The notes under the pieces are model-generated. The model searched no databases and had not been told where the DNA came from. It saw nothing but the letters and a program-made list of their open reading frames with translations. Shown here piece after piece: positions 23,995 to 34,525 of a stretch of 64,000 bases of DNA. This DNA comes from Mixophyes australis (Eukaryota; Chordata; Amphibia; Anura; Limnodynastidae): the NCBI GenBank assembly GCA_036250195.1, contig JAVHZZ010000004.1, positions 147,078,729-147,142,728 of the forward strand, given 5' to 3'. Position 1 is the first letter of the stretch. Every line of letters starts with the position of its first letter. Position numbers and translations under genes: made by a program.

Positions 23995-25096
23995 TACAAA
24001 GATGTGATGAGGGACTTTGGACATGCCAAGGGTTGGGGAAGGAGCACAATGTTTGAGTCAGAGAATCAAGCTAAAGTCAGAATCACTGGAAGCAAAATCA
24101 TAGTCAAAAGTCAATCTGGGTCAATAGCAAGTAGTCAACAAAACAATTGCTGAGAACTAGTTTACAACACTTAGAAAATATATTGCTTAGGATTGGAGCA
24201 TCAGATGTACCAGGTGTGCTCAAGGACTTTCAAATGACAAGATGCATGTAGACCATATCTATACATTCAGCAAGAGACCACATTTGCTGGGGAAGGAATG
24301 TGTGCTCAGGTGATTGCTGGAAGGGCAGTCGGAAGGACATCTAAGGGACCTGTATTCAAGAGAAACAGAATGGTATGTTACAGAACCATTCTATTACAGA
24401 TGAGCCCTGGGTATTCTTTGCTAGGTTTGAGAGAACGACAGAGTTGGATTTTTGTAACATGTACATCAGAGGCTTTGATTTAGAACAAAAAAACAGTACA
24501 TCATAGAAAAGTTGTAGGAAAGTACTTTTATGGTGATATTCTCTGTGGAAAACCATACTTTGTCTTCAGGCTATAGGAGATGTGCCGGACTTCAACATTT
24601 GTCAACAAATAACTTTTGTTGAGCAGAAGCCCTAAGGAAAACCTTATAAACTTCTGAACACACAGAATGCAAATAGTAAGTTAGCTGCAGCAATTCGCAA
24701 GAATTGCTCAAAAAATATGGGATGGGTATAACAAAAAGAATAAGGATTTCTGGACATGATTATTTTCAGCTGATGCTGTCCAAGGGAGCAGCTCCTCATA
24801 GTCATTTTAATATGCAGAGACAAAGGGGGAAATTTAAGTAACCTGACATTTTTCTACCGGTTTTGAAAGTGCTGCACATGTCATCGATTTTCCCTCCAAG
24901 CAAATGCCAAGCAATTTTGCCATCCAAGATAATGAATCCAGCAGTTTGGAGGCTGAAAAATAAAATTGTTGCGTATGTGCATTGATTTAAAAACTACTAA
25001 ATTGCATGTCTTTAACAAGCAGTGCTATTCAGCATTGGACCCAGTCCTTCAAGGTGGACCAGTACAAACAAACATCTAAAGATGACTAGCCCAATG
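23995..25096. other. unclassified stretch
   Basis: No recognisable coding sequence or terminal repeats. The overlapping frames at 24298-24556 look like chance. Confidence 0.35.
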
Positions 25097-25380
25097 CCAG
25101 AGTCAGATTAAGGAGGGTGGGCACATGCCCTGGGCTCCCTTCTCTAAGAAAGCTCCTTGGTGCATATCGCCACAGTTATTTGCCTACTCGAATCACTGTC
25201 TGAGCATTCTGGGGAGATGTCAGGCAGCCCAGAATGCAGTTCTCATACAGGAAGTGTATTCACTTCCTGTCTGAGCAGCACAGAGTGAGGAGTGATGCTA
25301 CAGAACAGCACCAGCGATCATATCTAATGGTAAAAAGGGGTCTGAAAGGAGCACTTAGGGAGGAAGCTGTAAAGAGAACT
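25097..25380. mobile_element. decayed relative of the CAGGGCCGGATTAA MITE family
   Basis: CCAGAGTCAGATTAAGGAGGG followed by GCACATGCCCTGGGC resembles the left end of the element at 15187-15497. CAGGAAGTGTATTCACTTCCTG is a short inverted repeat inside. No right end or target duplication is found, so this is a partial, low-confidence call. Confidence 0.35.
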
Positions 25381-25394
25381 ATTGTGAGGAGGTT

Positions 25395-26167
25395 GTAACC
25401 TTAGAGTGGTCATACTGACCCCTGTCCACCTACGAAAGCGCCTACAATGGGCTCATGAGCGCCAGAACTGGACCATGAAACAAAGGAATAAGGGACCTGG
25501 TCTGATGAATCACAATTTATTTTACATCATATGGACGGCTGGGGAAGAGATGGCACCAGGATGCAGTATGGGAAGAAGGCAAGCTGGGGGAGGCAGTGTG
25601 ATGTTCTGGGCAATATTCTGCTTGGAAACCGTGGATCCTGGCATTTATGTGGATGTTACTTTGACATGTACCACCTATCTAAACATTGTTGCATATAAAC
25701 TACATCACTTCATGGCAATCGTATTCCCTTATGGCAGTGACCTCATTCAGCAGAATAATGTGCCCGGCCAAGCTGCAAAAATTATTCAGTAATGCTTTGA
25801 GGAACATGACTGAGTTCTGTGTCATGGAGGTCCCACTTCGCAACTTAAGGTTCTGCTGCTAAGGTCTTGGTGCCAGATAAAACAGAACACCTAGAGAGGT
25901 CTTGTGGAGTCCATGCCTCGACGGATCAGAGCTAAAGAAACTGTTATGCATGAAAATCCCAGGAGATCAGCAGTTTCTGAGATACTCAAAACACCCGATC
26001 TGACAGCAATATTCATTCCATGGTCAACGTCACTTAAATCACATTTCTTTCCCATGCTGGTGTTTTGGTCTGAACAACAACTGAACCTCTTGATCAAGTA
26101 TGCATGTTTTTGTGCATTGAGTTGCTTCCATGTGATATAAAGGTATAAACTGGCCACTGAGTGTGCA
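25395..26167 (+). pseudogene. Tc1-like transposase relic with 3' end
   Basis: The frame at 25406-25792 carries RKRLQWAHERQNWTM, MGRRQAGGGSVMFWA, VDVTLTCTTYLNIVA and LIQQNNVPGQAAKIIQ, a Tc1/mariner (DD34E type) transposase. The segment with SDES, which holds the first catalytic Asp, is out of frame (near 25490-25530). The second Asp is Asn (QQNN where the family has QQDN). The region downstream holds CCCAGGAGATCAGCAG and TCAACTGAACCTCTTGA-like sequence typical of the 3' part of this Tc1 group, and ends in a degenerate terminal repeat at TGGCCACTGAGTG. The 5' end is missing. Inactive. Confidence 0.8.
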
Positions 26168-26170
26168 TGC

Positions 26171-26746
26171 ACACTTTTGCCTAAGAACATAACCATGAAT
26201 AAAGAATGGTACCAAAACATTCTCCAAGAACAACTTCTCCCAACCATCCAAGAACAGATTGGTGATGAGCAATGTATTTTCCAGCATGATTGAGCAACTT
26301 GCCATAAGGCAAAATTGATAACTAAGTGGCTCGGGGATCACATCATCGAAATTATGGGTCCATGGCCAGGAAACTTCCATTGAGAACTTGTGGTCAATTC
26401 TCAAGAGGCAGGTGGACAAACAAAATCCACAAATTCTAACAAAATCCAAGCAATGATTAGGGAAGAATGGGCGCGGTCATCAGTCAGTATGTGGCCCAGA
26501 AGTTGATTGACAGCTTGCCAGGGCAAATTGCAGAGGTCTCCAAAAGGAAGGGTCAATGCTGCAAATATTGACTCTTTGCATAAACTTAATGTAATAGTTA
26601 ATAAAAGCATTTCACACTTATGAAATGCTTGTAATTTTTCTTTAGTATACCATAGCAACATCTGACAAAAAAGTCTAAAAACATTGAAGCTTCAAACATT
26701 ATGAAAACCAATATTTGTGTCATACTCAAAACTTTTGCCCATGACT
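26171..26746 (+). pseudogene. second Tc1-like element, 5'-truncated
   Basis: This closely matches 61379-61973, another Tc1 family. It includes the remains of the C-terminal transposase and the right end ACTTTTGCCCATGACTG followed by TA at 26747. The NPIENLW motif with the catalytic Glu is broken by a deletion of about 16 bp near 26377. It abuts the previous Tc1 relic directly, so one probably inserted next to or into the other. Confidence 0.8.
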
Positions 26747-26749
26747 GTA

Positions 26750-27190
26750 GTCACTAGTACACACAGTGTTTTGTATAAGGATCACTATAATGCTCTCTGT
26801 ATTCTATATTGGCCACCAGGACAAACTCTGTGTTGTTAATATGTCATGTTTTTTTATTATATAGTCACTAGAATACTTTATGTATTTTATATCGGTCACT
26901 AAATATTTTTTATTTATTGTATATTGGGTGGTCTTTGTATTGTTTTTCTGTGACAAATGTCTTGTATTGTATTAGTAATTCAAATTCTCTATGTATTATA
27001 AATTGGACACCATGATTATCTCTGTATTGTATAGAGGTCACTAGAATACTCTTTATACAGTATTGTAAATTGGACACTAGAAATATCTCTGCTTTGTAAA
27101 GAGATTACTATAACACACTATGTATTGAATAGAGGTCAGATGTATGCTCTCTTTATTGTATAGCTGATACTTTATATTGTAAATTGGTAC
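26750..27190 (+). repeat. degenerate ~30-bp repeat region
   Basis: The pattern CTCTGTATTGTATATTGGTCACTAGAATA recurs in very degenerate form many times (for example around 26805, 26890, 27025, 27065, 27115). It looks like an old minisatellite. Confidence 0.5.
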
Positions 27191-27837
27191 CAAACAATAG
27201 GCTCCTCATTGAGCTTATTGACAAGTCAGAAAATACTGCATTGTATGTAATTATAGTTGTTTGAAATTATTTTACCAGTGTTAGTCATGCAAACCAAATG
27301 TTGCCAGTTGTTTCCTGACAATCAATTTATAATGTGGACATGTCACATACAAACCAACAATGTTTTTTTAATACAATTTTATTAATTTATGTGCAGAAAA
27401 CAATTTAGGCATATTCAGTTAGCACTTGTGGCATTTAGTAATCATGTGAAACTCAGAAAGTACTGTACACTATTTGAGGCAACATTGTGGCATATTTTAA
27501 CTTGCTGGGCAATATTGGTGGTCCTGTGGTCTGGCATGGCATAGACATAGGCTGCCATTTCAAATCAGATGATGACCACATTCAGTTTGACCCAATATGT
27601 TAAGGGACTCATTCATCCCTTTCCAATGCACTGTGGTCCATGTCCCTCTCAGTGTATTTTGCACATGAACCCATAGAGTCTGGTTCAATGTGTATATGTA
27701 CTCATTGAGTTTGGTCTGATGTGCTGATGTCTGCCAGCTATTCTTCTCCATTCTGCATCTTCTTTTCTGTATAAACTAGACATGAATGGTTTGGATTAGG
27801 AGAAATCCGACAGTTCCAAGTTTTGGGGTTCCTAGTG

Positions 27838-28517
27838 TCAGTAGCTGAGGGGGAGTGCTGACATTGGATTGCTATTTGGAGGCTTCTGGGGTACCTCTTT
27901 GGTAAGTTAGCTCTCAATTTAAAAACTCATATGTATGGCCTAAATATATGGGACTCTCATAGTTTAGAGTAGGACCACCCTATTAGCAAAAGCACCGTGG
28001 AGTGGTGGGTGGCTTCAACATACATTTGCAAATGTGTGCAACTAAGACTTTTGCATTTTTATCTACAGTAGAAATAGCAGATCTGTTGCTGGCTATAGAA
28101 GTGTGCTGGGGGTATTTGTCTGTGTTTGTTCCTTTTAGGATAACCCCACCCTTTCATGCACCTGATATAGCCTATAAATTGATTTGAGCACCTTCCATTT
28201 TCTTTATTTGTCTGAGAGGCATGTTGATGTCAGTAGCTGAGGGGGAGTGCTGACATTGGATTGCTATTTGGAGGCTTCTGGGATACCTCTTTGGTAAGTT
28301 AGCTCTCAATTTAAAAACACATATGTATGGCCCAAATATATGGGACTCTCATTGTTTAGAGTAGGACCACCCTATTAGCAAAATCACCGTGGAGTGGTGG
28401 GTGGCTTCAACATACATTTGCAAATGTGTGCAACTAAGACTTTTGCATTTTTGTCTACAGTAGAAATAGCAGATCTGTTGCTGGCTATAGCAGTGTGCTG
28501 GGGGTATTTGTCTGTGT
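27838..28517 (+). repeat. 392-bp tandem repeat, about 1.7 units
   Basis: TCAGTAGCTGAGGGGGAGTG occurs at 27838 and 28230 and the following bases match with few differences until about 28517. A diverged block of the same unit, period about 395 bp, lies at 63184-63775. The frames at 28002-28187 and 28349-28660 lie over it and show no family features. Confidence 0.85.
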
Positions 28518-28914
28518 TTGCAATATAGAAACTTGTAAGGTCTTAATTCTAATAATTCCCAATAGTGCACATAGAGGGAAAAATTTATATCATTATTTCC
28601 ACAGATGAAACTTTTGGAACTTGTGGTAAATCGATCACAGAATATGTGTTGCTTTATCAAAAAGGATCAATATTCAGATTTTACAAACCTTGTTCAATAG
28701 AGCAATTAGGATCGAGATCAACACAGTCTGTGTTGGCGATTTCTGACACCGCTGGCTGCAGACTGTGTCGGTGGTGTCAGAAACTGTTTCTAGTGAATCT
28801 TGTGAGGGTCAGTCTCAGTGACATCTTTATTAAGCAAGCAAAAAGCAGGGAGTTTTTTTTAATAGTGATAAGCACACCTCAAAAACAAATATATTTCTTT
28901 CTTTTAAAATACAA

Positions 28915-29720
28915 AGGGCCTGATTCATTAAGGAAAGTAAAGCAAAAAAAAGTTGTAACTTTGCTCCTCCAAATTAGTTTATTATTTTGCACATAAGAAA
29001 AATGCTGTCTGTTTTTTCATGTAGCACACAAATACTTGATAGCTTTATTTTCAACTGAAATGTAAAGTTAATCTAGAACAGTGATGGGCAAACTTTTTCA
29101 GGAGCGGGCCAAATAAAAAAGAAAAACTTTAGGCGGGCCAATATAATTTATTATACTCAAATATCGAAATATATAATACAAATTTTTTGAATGGGACGGG
29201 AGGGTGTTATATAGCAGTGTTACCTCTATAAGTGCAGCGATCGTACAGACACAGCACTTATTTCAGCAGGTTGTTGCAGATCCGTCTTTCTGGTGAGCCA
29301 CTAACTGACAACACAGCAGCCAATCGAAATCCACCATAGTATATGGCCCAGCCCATCTCTTCTCACATGACTTTCAGCCATTAGGGGGCAGGCAGGTGTT
29401 TGAGTGATTGACACACGAAGTGTCCTTTTAGGAAGGAGGATGAAGTGTAATGGAGGAAATAGCTGGGAAGGCATAAAAATGAAGGTTCTGACACACGATC
29501 GGCCCTAATAATTTTATGCATATTTTAATGAAATTTTTTAAAATATTGGCGGGCCGGATAGAACCTCTAAGTGGGCCGGATCTGGCCCGCGGGCCGTAGT
29601 TTGTCCATCACTGCTCTAGGACATGTCCTATCCCAACTATAAATCTGTCCCCACATTTTAAATTTGCCTCCCTGTCCAATGCAACATGATTTTGCCAAGC
29701 TGCAAATTTTATCCCTTTTA
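28915..29720 (+). mobile_element. GGGCCTGATTCATTA-type repeat, split by a hAT MITE
   Basis: It begins AAGGGCCTGATTCATTAAGG. The core TTTTCATGTAGCACACAAATACTTGATAGC also occurs at about 41070-41095, and AAATCTGTCCCCACATTTTAAAT at about 41146-41170. The hAT MITE 29079-29613 interrupts it. The right end is not preserved. Family unknown to me; probably a DNA transposon. Confidence 0.5.
29079..29613. mobile_element. hAT-type MITE, 535 bp
   Basis: The inverted ends CAGTGATGGGCAAACT and AGTTTGTCCATCACTG match at 15 of 16 positions. The flanks ATCTAGAA (29071-29078) and CTCTAGGA (29614-29621) agree at 6 of 8. GGCGGGCC motifs near both ends are typical of this MITE type. Confidence 0.85.
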
Positions 29721-30464
29721 CTATTTCTTGTATGCACTGTAAAATCTTAAGTGAAAGATATTTTATGAGTCTCAGTGACATCTTTATTAACCAGTCAAAA
29801 AACAGGTTGTTGTTTGATTGTGAGCAGCACCCCTAAAAAACAAATATATTTCTTTCTTTTAAATATATTTTTCTTTTCTAGTCAAAGTAATTTTTTGGGA
29901 GCAGTCTCAGTTACATCTTTATGAAGCAGGAAAACAGGGTGTTCTTTATCTCTGAGCTGCACAAACCCCCCAAAAAATATAATTTTTTTTGTCAAAACAA
30001 ATTGTCTAAATTTGAATTTTATTGTGGAGCAGTGTCAGAAGAATCGTAAAATAACATTCCCTACTTTCCCTATCTCATTAGGTGTTCATCTGGTGTGGTG
30101 GCAGAGTGCTACAAGTAACTCCAACTTGTTCAAGTAGCATTACTCCTCTTGGCAACCATGGATCACTGTACAGATCAGGAGCATCTCAGTACCAATACTG
30201 GCAGTAGTAGTACTTTTACTGTTATGACCTCAACTAGTATAAAAGATAATGTGCGAAGAAAGTGTCCTCCAAATCCTAACACTGTTTGTTAAATGAAATG
30301 TCAAATAAAACTTCACCTCTTGATGTAAGGAGGATTAAGAGAGTTTCTGATTAATGGGGTAAATTGTCAAAAAAATAAATAAAAGAAAAATAGCTTACAT
30401 TCCATACACTACCTGCAGTGGCAAGACAAGGCTGAGATCATGCCCACTTTTTTCTAGTAAGGGC

Positions 30465-30901
30465 CAGGGCCGTCTTTCCCATTGAGCACGATGGGCAGGT
30501 GCCCGGGGGCCCAGGGTGAAAGGGGGCCCTGGCAGGTCTGCTGTAAAAAATCCTGTAAAGAAAAAGGAAAAAAAGAAAAAAGAAACTTACCTTCTGCGGT
30601 CATGATCATCCGGCTCACTCCCTGGTCCTCTCTTCCGTGATGCGCTCGCAGTGAATGTCGGGCGTGATGACGTCATCACGCCCGACATTCACTGCGAGCA
30701 CAGCATGGAGGAGCATAGCGATGAAGTGCAGAAGAGGATTCGACGCAACGCAAATGAAAGGTAAGGTAAGTTATGTGGGGGATTTGGAAAAAGAAAAAAG
30801 TGACTAATTTTATATATAAATATATATATTCTTTTTTTTTTTTACTTATATATTTATATATAGGGGCCCCGGTGGCCCATACTGTTGTTAAGGTGGCCCT
30901 G
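30465..30901. mobile_element. hAT-type MITE, 437 bp
   Basis: Begins CAGGGCCGTC and ends GGTGGCCCTG. The flanks GTAAGGGC (30457-30464) and GTAAGGCA (30902-30909) agree at 6 of 8. A perfect 56-bp palindrome lies inside (30644-30699). It seems to have landed in or next to the hAT coding relic that continues at 30910. Confidence 0.75.
30644..30699. repeat. perfect 56-bp palindrome
   Basis: Two 28-bp arms meet without a spacer at 30671/30672 (GATGACGTCATC at the centre, a CRE-like octamer TGACGTCA). It would extrude as a cruciform or fold as a hairpin RNA. Confidence 0.9.
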
Positions 30902-30909
30902 GTAAGGCA

Positions 30910-33190
30910 GCTGGTACACGTACTGGAATGCCCATTGCAAAAAAGAGTACCCAAGTTGGTCATGCATCTTCCTTAATTTCCAATGCACCACCTTCTAGCT
31001 CAGAGTGTAAATCTGTCACCTCCAAAACAGTCAAATCAGTGCATGAATAGAACACTGTGGCTGAACAACAACTTAGACACTCACAGAATCCTGAAGAGTC
31101 TAAGTAGAATGCTATGTGTGAGTCTGACATTTCAAATTCTGACACAGTAATTATAGGGAGCCACCTTACCAGATTTCTTATCCATTTGAAAATGTGAGGC
31201 TGAGTCGTAATGATCATAATTTAGACATAGAAATTGAGGATGCTATTTTGGAGATTTCAAATGTGCAAGAGATTGAGGGGAATAATAAATGGTACCACCT
31301 CATGCCCATGATAAGCAAATTGTTATGCCAGGGTATTTCTATGCCACAAGAGTAACCAATCAGTCAGGATTTGCGCAGGCTTTCTCTAGGGTACAGTGTC
31401 TAACGAATCCCCCAGTCTTCACCAAGAACCGCCACAAGGTGGTATGGTCTTTGCTGCCAGAGGTTCGCAGGATGCGGTCCCTAGAGAAGCCCCTGACGTG
31501 AGAGGTGAGAGATGGAGAGGCTGCGAAACACAAGGAACAGAGAGCAAGTCAGACTCTGACTGGAACTGTTGTTCCTACACAAATCCTGTGTCAGAGTTGG
31601 ATTAAATAACAGAGGAGATTTGAATTCTTCACCTATGAGTCACATGATCACACTATCGAGAACCGATACCCAGAATTCAGGTAGCGCGCTCGGCAGCAGC
31701 ACAGGAGCCGGAGTGAGGACGGGTAAGTATCTTACAGGTATAAGACCAAAATGTTTTGAAATATTTTTATCCAAACCCAGACAACATTTGTAGCCTTTGT
31801 GACACCAAAATAAGTAGAGGTAAGGAGTCAGGATCTGCATGCAGCCCTCTGCATCACATGCTGCTTATTGGCAGCTCCTGCCTCCAGGACCTTGGACTTG
31901 TTTTATTATGTTATCTGGCAGTACCTCTGTTCACCAGTGCTGCTATTGTGCCTTTTCCTTTGTTATTACTAGGGGTTAACCTGTCTCACTACTTATCTCC
32001 TGCACCTGGGTGTTCTCTACTTTTACCTGCCTCTCTTCCTTGCCTGTTGCTGGTCATTGTTGCTGCTGTTCCATGTTGCTGTGCTGTTCCCTTCTATCCT
32101 CTGCTGTGCTCCTGGTTCACCCGTTCCCTGGGATCTCTTCATATTACCTGCTTACCTGCATCAGCCATGTTTCTGGTATTTGCTTTCTGCATCTCCATGC
32201 AATCTTCATTTCTACACCATTTGGTTTGTACCTTCCAGCAATAAATATTGTGTGTTTCACCATATTCCTGGCTCCTTAGCTGCGATTTCTGTATGGAAGT
32301 GTGACATAAGGACTTTGCTCATCTAGGCACCTCCTCCCTGATACTTCATTTGCAGCGAGTTCATTCAAGTCGTTTTTCAAAAGGTGGAAAATTTGTGTAC
32401 AGTAGCAAGCAGCCCCGCTTTAGCTAGCAGTTGAATGGATAAACACCTCATGCAACCCTCATCAGCATCAACACCTTCATCATCAAACTCCTTATTATTA
32501 GTACGCAGTCCAGCATCCAATTGTCTAATTCCAGCTGACTCCCCTAATGTAATCCCTGTCTCCCAAGAGGCATTCTTGTGCACTACAACTTCTGTGGCTG
32601 GGGGTGATACATCTATACAGAAGAAGGGGACCAAGAAAGGTAAGCATCATAGTTTTACAGAATTGTTTGTGAAGCAAGCGTTTGCAAGAGGAACCAAGTA
32701 TGACAGCCAGCATCCTGTTGCACAGTGGATCACTAAAGCCATGACAGCTATGTTAGCATTGAATGAGGTCCAGTTTTGGCCAGCAATGCATCAGGTTTTA
32801 GAAAGTGAGTTGAGGTCATGTGCCCACGCTACCAAATTCCCTCTCAATTCCATTTCTCCCGAACAGCAATTCATCAGCTACATCAGGAGGTTAAACATAA
32901 AGTAATTCAGTCCCTAGATTATGCCATTTTACCAACTGTCCACTTAACTATGTATATGTGGACAAGTGGTACTGGTCACACACAAGACTACATGACCCTA
33001 ACAGCCCACTGGGTAGATGTATCGCCATCAACAGCAATAGCGCCTGTAAACTCACTGTGGAACTGTAAGTGTATGAACTTAGCAAAGGATTCTGTTTGGA
33101 AGCAAAGGGCTGGTCACTGTAATTGCATGCCAAAATGGCTCCAAAAGGACCAGATGGCAAATAGATCTGTATCTGAATCTGGTGAAGTTG
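30910..33190 (+). pseudogene. hAT transposase relic with BED zinc finger, interrupted
   Basis: Three decayed coding pieces. 30915-31290 gives a Ser-rich frame with stops (NAPPSSSECKSVTSKTVKSV, then DIEIEDAILEISN). After the insertion 31316-32305, 32308-32425 reads DFAHLGTSSLILHLQRVHS, the His-x4-His end of a BED finger. 32435-32905 contains AFARGTKYDSQHPVAQWITKA. After a frameshift near 32818 the frame continues with CPRYQIPS, HFSRTAIHQLHQEVKHKV and GHTQDYMTLTAHWVD. These are hAT family motifs just before and at the start of the RNase-H-like domain. The family TTDxWTS motif, which carries the first catalytic Asp, reads LTMYMWTS here, so the Asp is lost. The rest of the catalytic domain is absent. 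It cannot transpose anything. Confidence 0.72.
31316..32305 (+). mobile_element. ~1-kb LTR-like insertion within the hAT relic
   Basis: The hAT coding sequence resumes immediately after this block. The 5-bp ATAAG flanks both sides (31311-31315 and 32306-32310). The inside is CT-rich with TTACCTGCTTACCTGCATCA and an AATAAATATTGTG polyadenylation-like region near 32240, much like frog Ty3/gypsy LTRs. The ends are not TG...CA, so solo-LTR identity is inference. Confidence 0.45.
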
Positions 33191-33204
33191 GCATGCAGCT
33201 AGTT

Positions 33205-33298
33205 TGTAGCCTACGAATTATCTAGTCTAGGAAATGCAAATGACTGCTTATATGCGGAATTAGTGGCGCTATATAAATAAATGGTGATGATGACGATA
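33205..33298 (+). mobile_element. L2/SINE 3' tail fragment
   Basis: GCGGAATTAGTGGCGCTATATAAATAAATGG then TGATGATGACGAT is the shared L2/SINE 3' end. Only the tail is present. Confidence 0.7.
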
Positions 33299-33299
33299 T

Positions 33300-33715
33300 G
33301 GATTGATCTACTGTGTACTGTAAGACACTACCTGATAGCCCTGAGACATTACACTTATTTTTATTGCAATTCTTATACCATAAATATTATAAATAGTGCA
33401 AGGATTAGAAGATCCTGGGTACTGGGGATATGGGCTACTCATCAGTGGTATTAGCTGGCTGTTCCAATTGGGAGGTTTAAGTTGCAGCAGTGCAATCTGA
33501 GAACTTTCCATGATGCATGCTGTCTAACATTCAAAATATAGTGTGCGTGGTCTTTCACCATTTCCGTTCTGTCTAAAATGACCATCCTATCAACCTGCTC
33601 TCTGCCACTATGTTTCATAGAGTTTGTAGCATGCTTTGTCAACAAAACTAGGTTGTTCATCATCCTCCTCCTCATCTTTTTAGCATAGTAGTGCTAGCAC
33701 TTAATGCCAGGTCAT
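33300..33715. other. unclassified stretch
   Basis: The minus-strand frame at 33451-33675 (74 residues, basic) shows no family motif that I know. Confidence 0.3.
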
Positions 33716-34183
33716 TCACAGGCAAGCTACTCTTGTATCACTCTATCAAAGGGTAAGGCAAATCAGAGTCAGTAAGCCAAAGGTCAGATACAGCAGGAGC
33801 AATCAGGCTGAAGGGAGATCCAGAAGCAGAACCAGGGATAGCCGGGTCGGTACATAGGAGGTCAGTCAGAGAGCAGGGAAACAGGCTGGAATATTGGAGC
33901 ATAGGAAGACCTAGATACTCTGGCGCCTACCTAGTGTTAGAGGCAAGTTTAAATAGGGAAGCCCTGATTTTTGGCAGTGCAGGCGGCAGCCCTAACAGCT
34001 GACCGCCAACAGGGAGTGCAGAGAAGCGTCCCGTTGCTAGGAAACGGAGACACAAACAGACACACATGCGCACGGCAATCCTGAGGAGAGCGGACAGCGT
34101 CCAGCTGCCTAGCAACGGACAGCGCTGCTAGAGGAAGGCGTCCTTCCCTGGCACCGATGGTGAGTGCGGGGATAATGCCTGAC
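33716..34183 (-). repeat. LTR-like sequence, minus strand
   Basis: The minus strand begins TGTCAGGCATTATCCCCGC and has GC-rich promoter-like sequence with GTTGCTAGGCA and GCGCATGTG, then a CT-rich part. This is similar in style to the block at 59276-60118. GCCAGGTCATT and AATGACCTGG lie inverted at its two sides. No clean target duplication was seen. A solo LTR is plausible. Confidence 0.4.
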
Positions 34184-34463
34184 AATGACCTGGGAGCATA
34201 GAGGATTTCACAAACCATATTGTCTATTGGTAAAAGCATTTTTTTAGTTGTAACTTAAAACTTTTCCTGAAATACCAACCATAACTTTACATTTTGATAG
34301 ATTGTTATGCATCATAAAATCAATATACAAATTCTATATTTTATAATTGGTGAGTCTGACAGGGTGAGCATATATTTACACCATAAATGGATTTTTGAAT
34401 ACAAATATAACAACATTTTTGAAACCAGTAGCAATAAAAAATTGCTATAATTCTATTAGGCTT

Positions 34464-34467
<4 letters not shown>

Positions 34468-34523
<56 letters not shown>
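34468..34523. repeat. (TA)n microsatellite
   Basis: About 26 TA units. The minus frame here (YIYIYI) is an artefact. Confidence 0.95.

Positions 34524-34525
<2 letters not shown>

Larger units (their letters stand above)
28800..29990 (+). repeat. three copies of a ~100-bp segment
   Basis: CAGTCTCAGTGACATCTTTATTAA followed by AACAAATATATTTCTTTCTTTTAAA occurs at about 28806-28910 and 29762-29866, and in a weaker form at 29895-29985. The first two are separated by a GGGCCTGATTCATTA element that itself carries a hAT MITE, so that pair was probably adjacent before the insertions. Confidence 0.65.
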
